64,000 bases of DNA, taken from positions 45,640 through 109,639 of the forward strand of contig UQUL01000001.1 of assembly GCA_900544235.1 (NCBI GenBank). The letters are read 5' to 3'. The stretch is from an uncultured Collinsella sp. GTDB taxonomy: Bacteria; Actinomycetota; Coriobacteriia; Coriobacteriales; Coriobacteriaceae. The notes below the pieces were generated by a model. The model was not told where the DNA came from, did not search any database, and saw nothing but the letters and a program-made list of their open reading frames with translations. Below, in pieces: positions 1-8,293 of this stretch (positions are counted from its first letter, which is position 1; every line of letters starts with the position of its first letter). The position numbers and the translations under genes are program-made.

Positions 1-437
1 TGGCTCTCATGTTAGATGCGAGTGCGGCGAAGTCGATGATTCCCTTTCCGGAATCGACTGCACATGACTTGTGGTTGACATTGGGTTGCAGTGAACTGGG
101 GAAGTGCAGCTTTACTATGACTCCTTTGGTTAAGTATCGTCGACACGGTGGTAACGAAACTGGATTCCTTGCAGGTGTTTCTTCAAAAGATGATTGGTAT
201 TCGACAAGAGTTAAAAACAGGGTTGATACTGCTAGGCGATTTGCCGATAGATTTCCCGATTCACCGCATCTAAAGGAAATATTGGGGTTCGCTGAAGCAA
301 GGGAGCGGCGCTCCATAATTGGTTTACTTAAATACCGACGAGCTTGCCCGTCTATCGCTAAAGCAGATATCATTATACGTCTTGTGCCGAATTGGCTGTT
401 TATTTTGATTTTAAAAGAACTTAAAGCTGCGAGATAG
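1..437 (+). CDS. Glycosyltransferase family 2, C-terminal part (cut by window edge)
   Basis: The reading frame is open from the window edge to a TAG stop, so the N-terminal nucleotide-sugar-binding domain lies outside the window. About 144 residues are visible. The stretch HDLWLTLGC followed by KYRRHGGNETG resembles the end of the catalytic domain of GT-A family-2 transferases, where a D-x-W/D-L-W element precedes a basic R-H-G-x-N loop. The rest is a helical, basic tail typical of membrane-associated enzymes of this class. It probably adds a sugar to a lipid-linked repeat unit on the cytoplasmic face. It lies 44 bases upstream of a flippase gene in the same direction, as expected in a surface-polysaccharide cluster. 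The donor and acceptor sugars cannot be told. Family assignment rests on the C-terminal motif only. Confidence 0.65.
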   Translation, partial: ALMLDASAAKSMIPFPESTAHDLWLTLGCSELGKCSFTMTPLVKYRRHGGNETGFLAGVSSKDDWYSTRVKNRVDTARRFADRFPDSPHLKEILGFAEARERRSIIGLLKYRRACPSIAKADIIIRLVPNWLFILILKELKAAR

Positions 438-481
438 CTCCGTATCCTCATTTCGACAGGTTTAGAAGGGCGCTTATATTT

Positions 482-1726
482 GTGAAGGCCACAGAGAAGA
501 CTCTTTCGATTAAACATAATATGTTCTGGAATACCGTCGGTTCGTTGACTAATTTAGGCTGTCAGTGGCTTATCACCATTTTGGTCGTTCGGCTGTCTGA
601 TGGATATAGTGCTGCAGGCATTTATTCGCTGGCTATGTCTATTTTCAACATGTTTTCTCAATTAGCCCAATACAGGATGTACACGGTGCAAATTGCAGAT
701 GTTGAAAGGAAAAACTCTGCTGGTGAATACCTGACTTTTCGTTTCTTTACTACTTTTATAGCGTTTGCAATGTTAGCCGTCTATTCCATTGCAACGTGTC
801 GTATTGGTACGGTGCCCGCTATTCTTCTGTATGCTCTCTATAAAACCGCTGGCTTAGTCATTGATGTCATGCATGCTAATGATCAGGTTGGTCATAGGAT
901 GGACTATATTGGGAAATCCCTCATAATGCAGGGCATCGGCTCTCTCCTTTCATTCATTCTTGTCTTTGGATTTTTTAATAGCCTCGAAGGTGCACTGTTG
1001 CTTATGACGGTAGTGACAATAGGCATCGGAGTTATTTACGATTATCCAAGATCAAATCGGATTTCTGCAATCAAGCTTGGAATTAGCCGAGCGAAGGTCA
1101 GAGCCTTCCTATGTAGCTGTTTGCCCATCGTTCTGGGCGGCATTGCTGCTTCTGCGGCGCCGAATATTCCCAGGCAGTATTTATCTTATTCATTCGGAGA
1201 TTCTGCTCTGGGTATTTATGCATCAGTTGCTGCACCTGTGGCAATTATCCAAATGGGTGCGACCTATATTTATAATCCTTTATTAGGTTATCTAGTAGAG
1301 CGTTACCATTCTAGAGAAAAGTCCTTTTTTTCGCTCATAGGTAAAATACTTACTGGCATCTTTTTTGTCGGTGTCATATCTTCAGTTGCCCTTTTCTTTT
1401 TCGGTAAATTATTGCTGTCACTGTTTTATGGCGCTGGAATAGCTAAACATACCGATCTCCTTCAGCCTATGTTGGCTTGTGCCTTTTTGACTGGCATCGC
1501 TTGGTTTGTCAACGATTTGTTGGTTTCTCTTGATAATTACCGAGGGGTATTTGTTGGCAGCATGCTGTCCTTAATTAGTGCTGTCGCTGTTATGGCTCCT
1601 GCGCAAATGCTGTTTGGCTTAAATGGCCCTACTGTATCGGCGCTTATATCCAATGCCATTTGCCTTATTTATCAGTCTTCTGTTTTGGGGAAACAGACGC
1701 AACAATGGTTCGGGGAAAAGAGATAG
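482..1726 (+). CDS. Wzx-like polysaccharide flippase (MATE/PST superfamily membrane protein)
   Basis: This 414-residue protein is almost entirely hydrophobic, with about a dozen predicted membrane spans. Its N-terminus (T-V-G-S-L-T-N-L, then L-V-V-R-L) resembles oligosaccharide flippases of the PST family. Such proteins move undecaprenyl-diphosphate-linked repeat units across the cytoplasmic membrane before polymerisation. Length matches the family (400-480 residues). The start is GTG at 482, the first start codon after the upstream stop. A weak purine stretch (AGAAGG) precedes it. It sits between glycosyltransferase genes and 4 bases before the licD-type gene, so co-transcription is likely. 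The sequence is visibly more AT-rich than the core genes later in the window, which is typical of horizontally exchanged capsule or teichoic-type loci. Substrate is unknown. Confidence 0.8.
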   Translation: MKATEKTLSIKHNMFWNTVGSLTNLGCQWLITILVVRLSDGYSAAGIYSLAMSIFNMFSQLAQYRMYTVQIADVERKNSAGEYLTFRFFTTFIAFAMLAVYSIATCRIGTVPAILLYALYKTAGLVIDVMHANDQVGHRMDYIGKSLIMQGIGSLLSFILVFGFFNSLEGALLLMTVVTIGIGVIYDYPRSNRISAIKLGISRAKVRAFLCSCLPIVLGGIAASAAPNIPRQYLSYSFGDSALGIYASVAAPVAIIQMGATYIYNPLLGYLVERYHSREKSFFSLIGKILTGIFFVGVISSVALFFFGKLLLSLFYGAGIAKHTDLLQPMLACAFLTGIAWFVNDLLVSLDNYRGVFVGSMLSLISAVAVMAPAQMLFGLNGPTVSALISNAICLIYQSSVLGKQTQQWFGEKR

Positions 1727-1730
1727 GCCG

Positions 1731-2591
1731 ATGATGTCTAAAGCTCACGCGCTATTAAAGCTTCAAAACACTGAATTGGATATCCTTCAGGTTGTCGCCG
1801 CATTCTGCTCTAAGCACGGCATCAGGTGGTGGCTTGACGGTGGAACATGTTTAGGAGCAATGCGTCATAGGGGGTTTATCCCTTGGGATGATGATATAGA
1901 TATCGGAATGATGCGTTCAGATTATGACCGCTTTTGCTCTTTAGCCGAGGGTGGGTTACCGGAAGGATATTCGCTCCATACATCGCGGAATACTACTGGC
2001 TATGCTGCGATGTTTGCTAAGGTGTATCGCGATGGAACTCGCTTCGAGAATCAAGAGGCTCGAGAGGCTTCCAGTTCGATGGGCATTTTTGTCGACATCT
2101 TTCCATATGACCAGCTCTATACAGATAAACGCCTTCGTGCAAAGCAAGTCCGAACTGCATCAATTGCACAGAAAAGAGCCTATTTATATCATTCTTCTTC
2201 CATTGTTGTCCCTCATAAAGGGTTCCTTGGTCAACTCGAGCAAATTGGTTGTTCTGCTATGCACGTGGTGGAACAACTGGTTTCTCGAGGCGCATGCTCT
2301 TACCAGGATTTGTTCGATTCCTGTATTGCCGACTCAAATACGGGTGAGGTCTCTGATTACTGTCTGACGTTAAGCTGGCCGAATATGGCGCCAGTGCCTA
2401 TTTCAGAGATTTTCCCTCTGAGCAGCGCGGTTTTCGAAGGCAGTGAATTCCCTGTTCCTCGTATGACGGATAAATATCTTACAACGATGTATGGCGATTG
2501 GAAAAAAATACCGTCACCGGATAATCGACATACCCATCTTCCGCTCTTGCTCGACTTTGGAGATGGGGAAGTCTGGACGGCACAGAATTAA
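1731..2591 (+). CDS. LicD family phosphotransferase (phosphocholine/phospho-sugar transfer to surface glycan)
   Basis: The 286-residue product carries the LicD signature near residues 30-60: WWLDGGTCLGAMRH, then PWDDDIDIGM. The D-D-D-I-D cluster is the metal-binding nucleotidyltransferase-like core. LicD proteins transfer phosphocholine or related phospho-groups from a CDP-activated donor to a sugar of a surface polymer. I chose ATG at 1731 (or the next ATG, 1734) because it follows the purine-rich stretch GGGAAAAGAGA. An in-frame start at 1623 would overlap the flippase by about 100 bases. The gene follows the flippase by 4 bases and precedes a family-4 glycosyltransferase. No choline-uptake or licABC genes are seen in this window, so the transferred group is open (phosphocholine, phosphoglycerol and phosphoribitol are possible). 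Confidence 0.88.
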   Translation: MMSKAHALLKLQNTELDILQVVAAFCSKHGIRWWLDGGTCLGAMRHRGFIPWDDDIDIGMMRSDYDRFCSLAEGGLPEGYSLHTSRNTTGYAAMFAKVYRDGTRFENQEAREASSSMGIFVDIFPYDQLYTDKRLRAKQVRTASIAQKRAYLYHSSSIVVPHKGFLGQLEQIGCSAMHVVEQLVSRGACSYQDLFDSCIADSNTGEVSDYCLTLSWPNMAPVPISEIFPLSSAVFEGSEFPVPRMTDKYLTTMYGDWKKIPSPDNRHTHLPLLLDFGDGEVWTAQN

Positions 2592-2624
2592 GGATATGAC
2601 ATCTATATCAGATGAGGTTATGTG

Positions 2625-3770
2625 ATGAGCTCCTCTATTTGTATTTTCACTCACCATTATCACCCGCAACTTAGTGGAATTGGTAATTTTGTCGATGGTC
2701 TCGCTCATGCCTTGACTGCACGCGGCGATAGGGTGGTTATCGTTACTAATGATTCGATGCGCGTGGGAGTCGGTCATTCAGTCGAAAACGGCCTGGAGGT
2801 AATTCGTCTTCCTTGCATTCCGTTACTTGATGGAAGACTTCCTCTTCCCAAAAAAACCAGTGATTATTACCGACTCCTGCAAACCCTTGATGATTATGAG
2901 TGGAATGGTGTTCTGATAAACACGAGACTTTTCCCTCTCTCGCTCGAAGGGCTGAGGTTTGCTGCGGATCATAGTGCTAAGGCTGTCGTTCTCGACCACG
3001 GCTCAGCGTATCTTTCCTTCAATCAGCCACTCCTTGATTTTTTTGTGCGCCGATATGAGGATTGGATTACGGATCGCGTAAAGACGTTTGACCCTGATTT
3101 CTATGGGATTTCTTCTAAAAGTGTTGAATGGCTTCAGCACTTTAATATCACTGCAAAGGGCGTCATTTCAAACTCAATCAATGCCTCATTCTATAGGAGT
3201 ATTTCTTCGGGGAGAGATTTCCGATCTGAATTAGGTATCCCTCAGTCATCTTTGGTTGTAGCTTTTGTCGGGCGGCTTATTCCTGAAAAGGGAATTAATT
3301 CAATTATTGAGGCGGCTCGCACAAAAGATATTACCAAGCGTGATATTTGTTTTGTTCTTGCAGGGGATGGTCCGCTGGCTAATGAGGTCAAGGAAGCCTG
3401 TTCGTCTAACTTGTTTTGGCTTGGGAGATGTAACACAGAGGATATTTCTTCCTTACTTCAGCAAGCAGATGTGCTTTGTCTTCCAACTCGTTCCGAAGGC
3501 TTTTCAACGGTACTTCTTGAAGCTTCAGCCTGCGGAACGCCTGCAGTGGTAACAGATGTGGGCGGGGCACGCGAGCTTATCTTAGATGATAGCTACGGCA
3601 CAATAATTCGGTCCATGGCATCTGATGAGGTGGTTTCGGCATTATGCAGGCTTTTTGATGATCGAGAGCTGCTTTCTCTTCAGTCTCGAAACTCTAGGGC
3701 GCTTGTTGAAAGTCGATATAACTGGGATGCCACTGCTATGGATGTCGAGAAGGCGTTTTGTATTTGCTAA
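2625..3770 (+). CDS. Glycosyltransferase family 4 (GT-B fold)
   Basis: The 381-residue protein starts with CIFTHHYHPQLSGIGNFVDG, a typical GT-B family-4 N-terminus with the glycine-rich acceptor-side loop. The C-terminal half has FVGRLIPEKGINSIIEA, then LAGDGP, and then PTRSEGFSTVLLEASACGTPAV. That last segment contains the E-x7-E nucleotide-sugar-binding motif of retaining family-4 enzymes. It probably transfers a hexose or similar from an NDP-sugar to the growing lipid-linked glycan at the cytoplasmic membrane. ATG at 2625 was chosen because GATGAGG lies 7 bases upstream; GTG at 2622 is an alternative. It ends a run of three tightly spaced genes and is followed by about 600 bases without a convincing intact gene. 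Confidence 0.87.
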   Translation: MSSSICIFTHHYHPQLSGIGNFVDGLAHALTARGDRVVIVTNDSMRVGVGHSVENGLEVIRLPCIPLLDGRLPLPKKTSDYYRLLQTLDDYEWNGVLINTRLFPLSLEGLRFAADHSAKAVVLDHGSAYLSFNQPLLDFFVRRYEDWITDRVKTFDPDFYGISSKSVEWLQHFNITAKGVISNSINASFYRSISSGRDFRSELGIPQSSLVVAFVGRLIPEKGINSIIEAARTKDITKRDICFVLAGDGPLANEVKEACSSNLFWLGRCNTEDISSLLQQADVLCLPTRSEGFSTVLLEASACGTPAVVTDVGGARELILDDSYGTIIRSMASDEVVSALCRLFDDRELLSLQSRNSRALVESRYNWDATAMDVEKAFCIC

Positions 3771-4374
3771 GTGATACTTGGCTGGCTTTTGTTCGGATGA
3801 AGTTGATAATCAAGGGCTTTTGTTCGGCTTTTGCGTGAAGTTGGATATAAGTGCCGATTTTGGTATTGTCGATTCCTCCTATTTCATGATTATTTGCTCG
3901 CTTGAGCACCGCTGAATATCAAGAAGCACGCCGCTGTTATTGCGCCTGGCTTTGGGGCCGACATGGGTCTCGGCGCCTATTTATTGCTAGCGTCCGGCGT
4001 CGCGTCGCTGCTGCATGTTGGCCTCGCCTGTATCAACCCAGACCGTGTTTCTTTAAGCTAGTGCCAAAGATTAAGGCTATCGTTGGGATGGGGGGATAGT
4101 TGGAGCAGTTTTGTCCGATTAGAATGGCGTCGAAGTCTTATGCACCGCGCAATTGGGCGAGAGCCGCAGCGGATTTGTATCTCGCGATGGCAGATGGGGG
4201 CTCCAGGTGAACGTCAGCTGTATGCCAGCCGTGCAAACTAAATATCCAAGCTTGAGATGTAACTTCGCGATGGTTAGTCCGGATGCTGTAAACTTAATTC
4301 ATTACTAGACAGTGCGTTGGACTGTAAGGGCCGCATTTTCTTCGAGCGTCGCTAAGGGCCAACTATTATTTGGA
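3771..4374 (+). other. Gene-poor stretch with a direct repeat and a possible decayed coding fragment
   Basis: I see no intact gene here. An imperfect direct repeat begins with GGCTTTTGTTCGG at 3784-3796 and again at 3815-3827, each followed by a variant of TGAAGTTGATA. From 3906 to the TAG at 4059-4061 one frame reads as a plausible membrane-protein tail, including KKHAAVIAPGFGADMGLG, then AYLLLASGVASLLHVGLA. It has no start codon or upstream coding sequence, so it may be the 3' remnant of a deleted gene. The rest (4062-4374) is unassigned, although the last 60 bases could encode an N-terminal extension of the next glycosyltransferase from a GTG at 4312. The pattern suggests past recombination within the polysaccharide locus. 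Confidence 0.4.
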
Positions 4375-5121
4375 ATGGATGAAACTCGATTGTCATTTGC
4401 TTTAACAAAAGATTCAAAAGGATATCCGCGTGTTCTGGTAATTATTCCCGCTTATAACGAGCAGGAATGCATTCTCAATACCGTTGCTTCTATTAAGGCT
4501 GCTGGATATGACTATGTCGTAATTAACGACGGCTCACAGGATGGGACACTTAGGCTTTGTCGAGAGCATGATGTCAACATATTGGATCTCCCACAGAACC
4601 TTGGTATCGGTGGGGCGGTCCAGGCGGGGCATAAGTATGCTCAGAGATTTGGCTATGATATTGACATTCAGGTTGACGGCGATGGCCAACATGATCCTTC
4701 TTATATACCTGAGCTTGTTAAGCTGATTGAGGGTGGGGCGAGTCTGGCGATAGGCTCTCGATTCTTGGTCGAGACCGACGGTTTCCAATCAACCTTTATG
4801 CGTCGTGTTGGAATCAGGTGGCTCTCTTTTTTGCTTAAGTTGCTTACAGGTAAGGCGGTCACCGATCCCACTTCTGGCTTTAGAGCCTGCAATAAAGACG
4901 CCATCGACTTATTCTGCAAGAGCTATCCTGATGATTATCCGGAGCCGGAATCGATAGCTTTGGCTATGAAGCTTGGTCTCCCCGTTATGGAGGCACCTGT
5001 AAAGATGAATGAGCGCCAGGGCGGGCGTTCATCCATTGGGGTCCTCTCTTCCGTCTACTACATGATTAAAGTTACGCTTGCTATTGTCCTTGTGTGTTGG
5101 ATCCATAGGGGAGACCAATAA
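4375..5121 (+). CDS. Glycosyltransferase family 2 (polyprenyl-phosphate glycosyltransferase type)
   Basis: The roughly 248-residue protein has the GT-A core: VLVIIPAYNEQECI near the start, then NDGSQDGT, then the metal/donor motif VDGDGQHDP. TSGFRACNK follows, as in dolichol-phosphate-mannose-synthase-like family-2 enzymes. It probably loads a sugar onto polyprenyl phosphate or onto a lipid-linked acceptor. I took ATG at 4375 because residues upstream of it (from a GTG at 4312) do not look conserved, but no strong ribosome-binding site decides the start. It overlaps the DUF2304 gene by one base (TAATG). This pairing is common: a DPM1-like transferase with a small DUF2304 membrane protein that may act as its membrane partner. 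Confidence 0.85.
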   Translation: MDETRLSFALTKDSKGYPRVLVIIPAYNEQECILNTVASIKAAGYDYVVINDGSQDGTLRLCREHDVNILDLPQNLGIGGAVQAGHKYAQRFGYDIDIQVDGDGQHDPSYIPELVKLIEGGASLAIGSRFLVETDGFQSTFMRRVGIRWLSFLLKLLTGKAVTDPTSGFRACNKDAIDLFCKSYPDDYPEPESIALAMKLGLPVMEAPVKMNERQGGRSSIGVLSSVYYMIKVTLAIVLVCWIHRGDQ

Positions 5122-5477
5122 TGAATTTTTTTCTAAGGATTGGGGCAGCCATCTTTTTTGGTGGGTTCCTCGTTTATGTTCTTCGACTCGTATCCAAAGG
5201 AAAGATGCTTCTTAAGTATTCTTTGCTTTGGATTTTAATGTGCATGGCGGCCTTGCTTTGTGATTTATTCCCTCAGCTTATTTTTTATTGCTCCACGGCT
5301 ATTGGGTTTGTTAACCCGGCCAATTTCCTCTTCCTGGGTGCAATTGTGCTGTTGCTTGCAATCTCTCTATCCCTTAGCGTTGCGGTGAGCCGTCATGTTT
5401 TGGCAATCAAAAGCCTTACACAAAGGATTGCCTTGCTCGAAAAAGAGCTTGAGAATCGGTTGGATTATTATGACTGA
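5121..5477 (+). CDS. DUF2304 small membrane protein
   Basis: The 118-residue protein has three hydrophobic segments (about residues 5-22, 31-52 and 66-90) and a charged, probably coiled-coil tail (LTQRIALLEKELENRL). This matches the DUF2304 family, which is nearly always encoded next to a polyprenyl-phosphate glycosyltransferase, as here, with translational coupling through a one-base overlap. Its molecular role is not established. From context it may anchor or regulate the upstream transferase, or help re-orient the lipid-linked sugar. The ATG at 5121 is fixed by the overlap. It is the last gene before an AT-rich region and an insertion-sequence remnant. Confidence 0.82.
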   Translation: MNFFLRIGAAIFFGGFLVYVLRLVSKGKMLLKYSLLWILMCMAALLCDLFPQLIFYCSTAIGFVNPANFLFLGAIVLLLAISLSLSVAVSRHVLAIKSLTQRIALLEKELENRLDYYD

Positions 5478-5933
5478 GCTTGATACAATTATTTAATACA
5501 GTTTACTTTTAGTTCTTCAATGTTGCTAGTTGAGGAAAGTGGAAATCTGCCTTATACAAACGTTGCTTATACCCTTTGCTGAGGTCTGGATCGGTACCAA
5601 ATCCGATGATTCTCATCGCGGGTTGCCATTTGCTTGTCAATGGAGGCGATATCCCTGCTCCGGCTGCAATGTTGTTTCAGCTGTTATGTCGTGGTCGAAT
5701 AGTTTTGTATTAATAATGTAGAACAGATAATAGAATCAGCCGGAGGACTCCATTACAAAAGAGCGTAATTCCATTATCGAGCCATTTAGGTTAATTTCGA
5801 TGTGGTGTGTAGTTACGCATCATTTTGTAATGCATAATGCAGATGATGTATCGGTTTTTGCTAGCCCTTTAACCCGTTAAATTTATTAGGACGATATCAC
5901 TGGCCTGGTGGCTGAACTACTACCACACTACCG
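5478..5933 (+). other. AT-rich stretch without a supported gene
   Basis: This stretch separates the DUF2304 gene from the transposase wreck. Short open frames exist, but none has a ribosome-binding site or recognisable motif. One frame from an ATG at 5606 to a TAA at 5711-5713 encodes 35 residues that look protein-like (MILIAGCHLLVNGGDIP, then further apolar residues). It could be a fragment of a lost gene. No terminator or promoter stands out strongly. Confidence 0.35.
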
Positions 5934-6516
5934 CTACGCCCCAGTGGGGCTGGGTTTTAAATACGCCTTTGGAATGATATTGCTTTGGCTATCTTGCGGA
6001 AAACAATCTCGAAGAAGAGTGGGCTCCTTGACGTAGGTCGCGTCGAGCCAGACGTAGGGCACTGGCGAGCCCTCGAGCGGCCTTCCGTACAGATCCTCGA
6101 TGCCTGGTCCAGGCTCGAGGCGATGGCGCTCACCTGGTCCTTCGAGAGCCTGGAGACGCCTATCTTCTCGGCTACCCTCTGCACCTTGCGGGTGCTCGTG
6201 CCGGTGGCGTACATCTCGGCGACGGCGGCAACGAGGGCGCGGTCCACGCGCCGGTGGCGCTCGATCACGTCGTCCGGGAAGAAGCTGCCGGAGCGGAGCT
6301 TCGGGATGCGCAGCGTCAGCGTGCCGGCGCAGGTGCGAGCGACCTCTCGCGGTAGCCGTTTCGGCTGTTCGCCCCGCCACCGCTCAGCTGGTCGGCCTCG
6401 GCGTCCATCGCGGCGTTCACGACCTGTTTGGCGAGTCTGGGGAGCAGCTCCCGCATGTCGATGGCGCCGTCGCTGAAACGGGGCATGGCGAGTATGTCCG
6501 GCGCCGGGTCTGACAA
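5934..6516 (-). pseudogene. Degenerate IS256-family transposase (N-terminal part, frameshifted)
   Basis: Reading leftwards, three frames must be joined to recover one transposase. The first runs from 6516 to about 6330 (MRELLPRLAKQVVNAAMDAE, then GGGANSRNGYRERSL). The second runs from about 6335 to 6110 (GSFFPDD, VIERHRRVDRALVAAVAEMY, ATGTSTRKVQRVAEKIGVSR). The third runs from about 6110 to 5934 (GSPVPYVWLDATYVKE). These match the N-terminal half of IS256-type DDE transposases; the D in VWLDATY is normally the first catalytic residue. The gene carries at least two frameshifts and stops just after that D, so the other catalytic residues are missing and it cannot be active. Its GC content is far above the flanking DNA, consistent with an inserted element. 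Confidence 0.8.
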
Positions 6517-6531
6517 GATTTACATAGCGAT

Positions 6532-6595
6532 CTTCGTCCTTTCCCGGAACCTGTTGTTGTGGTGATTTCTGGTTCCGGGACGAAGGCCGTTTTTC
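6532..6595. terminator. Hairpin with short T-run upstream of the IS256 remnant
   Basis: CTTCGTC...CCGGAACC (6532-6551) pairs with GGTTCCGGGACGAAG (6571-6585), leaving a five-base bulge on the left arm. TTTTT follows at 6590-6594. It could be an intrinsic terminator on the plus strand, or a structure belonging to the end of the insertion element. It lies 16 bases upstream of the transposase remnant's first codon. Confidence 0.5.
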
Positions 6596-6672
6596 GTTAA
6601 ACGGGCACTAAGGGGTCACCCTTGCACCAACATTTTCGGCGCGATCCATGAGATTGAATTCCGCCATTCTTT

Positions 6673-6701
6673 TTGGATGCCAATGTGCTTGCTAGTATAC
6701 T
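6673..6701 (+). promoter_or_regulatory. Candidate sigma-70-type promoter for the DUF2142 gene
   Basis: TTGGAT (6673-6678) and TATACT (6696-6701) are separated by 17 bases. The -10 box matches the consensus at five of six positions, and the start codon of the next gene is 53 bases further on. No other promoter is obvious between the IS remnant and that gene. Confidence 0.5.
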
Positions 6702-6754
6702 GATACCAGTATTTTTAATTGCGTTCTATTAGTTTCTCGATTATAAGGATTTTT

Positions 6755-8293
6755 ATGACAAGTTCCATAAGATGTAAGCCTTTATTTGTTTTGTTTGCCG
6801 CTTTTTTCGCATTCTATTCAGTCTATTGGTATCTAAATAATCCGAGATTACTTGTACTGCTTACAATTACCATCTCGTTGATTCTAATTCTTGGCCTTTG
6901 CGCTGCATATGCTAAGGTGTACCATCGTCTTAAAAGTGAATGGGTATTCTTGGCGCTGCTTATAGCATTTCTAATTATTTTTATCTTTATCTTTCCTCCG
7001 TTTACGGTTCCGGATGAAGGCCATCATTTTTTTTCAACTTATTGGATGGTTGATAGTCTTCCATTCAATGCGCATGTGACAAATGATGGTGGTTTTCTAG
7101 TACGGGATATCGATCTTTCCCTTTATAAGGGTCGCCAGAGTAACGCCATTGACTCCTCTTCATTTGATTCGATTATTCAGAATTATGCTCTGTTTGAGAA
7201 TGGGAAGTGGACTCAATTCAATGAGTTCTCATTTAGCGTCAGTAGTGAGAACGTTTCTGCGAAAATAGGATCTATCGTTGGGCTGCAAATCGGTCTGTTT
7301 TTCGGACTTGGTGCCTATCCTGTGTTCTATATGGGGCGCATTGGTTCGGCTCTGGTTTTTTGCTTTTGTGCGTTCCAGGCATACAGGATTGCACCTAAGG
7401 GCAAATCGGTTATTGTTTTTGTTTCGCTTCTGCCTATGACGCTTCACTTGGCTGCTTCATACTCTTATGATTCAGGAATTATTGCGTACTCGCTTTTAGT
7501 ATTCGCTTGTCTAATGCGCGGTTTTTTTGGAGAGCAGAAATCAATAGGTTGTAAAGAAATCGTCATTTATTTAATTATTTCGGCGTTTTTGGCTCCGTGT
7601 AAGGTTGTTTATTCTGGGTTGATATTACTTGGTTTGCTTGTGCCCCTTTCGCAGTTCCAAGATGTGAAAGTCGGACGTATCGGTAAGTGCATACTGATCT
7701 TTGCTGTTATAGCCTCCGTTCTAGTGCTGCGCATAGCATCAATGAGTACATTGGTGTCTCAGTCTTCAGATGCCTCTCGTGGCCAAGAGATCGGGCGGTT
7801 TTATACGCTCAGTGACATCATCATGCATCCAAAGAATAGCTTCGAGGTCTTTTTTAGGACATTAGATTCCCTAGGAGATTTCTATTGGGGATCCACCTTA
7901 GGTTATTCGCTTGGATGGCTCCAGAAAAACTTGCAGTTTCCAGCCTTTTTTATGATTCCTTATTTGTTGTTTGGGTTTATTTGTTGTTTGGATTCCGAAG
8001 ATGAGCCCTCTTTTCTCAGCCCCATTTGTTCCATTCTGTTTATTATCGCTTTTGCTTTGGCTGCCCTTGGTTCCATTGTATCTATGTGGTTGGGCTGGAC
8101 GTTCAATTACGAGAATGTAATACAGGGTGTTCAAGGACGATATTTTCTTCCTGTTCTACCAGCTTTGTTGTTTGGGTCGAGAACGCGCTTGTTTAAATTC
8201 AACTCATCTTCGCTTTCTGTCGTCTCTTTTGGCATGTGCGTGATGAATTGTTTATATCTTATTCGTTTTATTAGTATTGCATCCTGTGTGTAG
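6755..8293 (+). CDS. DUF2142 polytopic membrane protein (possible GT-C-type glycosyltransferase)
   Basis: The protein has about 512 residues and some 11-13 hydrophobic segments. After the third segment it has PPFTVPDEGHHFFSTYWMV. The P-D-E-x-x-H motif at the start of the first large extracytoplasmic loop defines DUF2142 and recalls the acidic active-site loop of GT-C enzymes. Such proteins occur in polysaccharide and teichoic-type loci, where they may add side-chain sugars from polyprenyl-phosphate donors outside the cell. The polyprenyl-phosphate glycosyltransferase at 4375-5121 could supply such a donor; that link is inference. ATG at 6755 is chosen because AAGGAT precedes it by 4 bases. 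A TTG at 6719 is possible but less likely. No polymerase (Wzy) is otherwise recognised in the window. Confidence 0.75.
   Translation: MTSSIRCKPLFVLFAAFFAFYSVYWYLNNPRLLVLLTITISLILILGLCAAYAKVYHRLKSEWVFLALLIAFLIIFIFIFPPFTVPDEGHHFFSTYWMVDSLPFNAHVTNDGGFLVRDIDLSLYKGRQSNAIDSSSFDSIIQNYALFENGKWTQFNEFSFSVSSENVSAKIGSIVGLQIGLFFGLGAYPVFYMGRIGSALVFCFCAFQAYRIAPKGKSVIVFVSLLPMTLHLAASYSYDSGIIAYSLLVFACLMRGFFGEQKSIGCKEIVIYLIISAFLAPCKVVYSGLILLGLLVPLSQFQDVKVGRIGKCILIFAVIASVLVLRIASMSTLVSQSSDASRGQEIGRFYTLSDIIMHPKNSFEVFFRTLDSLGDFYWGSTLGYSLGWLQKNLQFPAFFMIPYLLFGFICCLDSEDEPSFLSPICSILFIIAFALAALGSIVSMWLGWTFNYENVIQGVQGRYFLPVLPALLFGSRTRLFKFNSSSLSVVSFGMCVMNCLYLIRFISIASCV

Noticed and set aside
3902..4099. A 65-codon frame in the gap after the family-4 glycosyltransferase
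   Set aside because: No ribosome-binding site and an Arg/Cys-rich, non-natural composition; a neighbouring frame looks more like a decayed protein.
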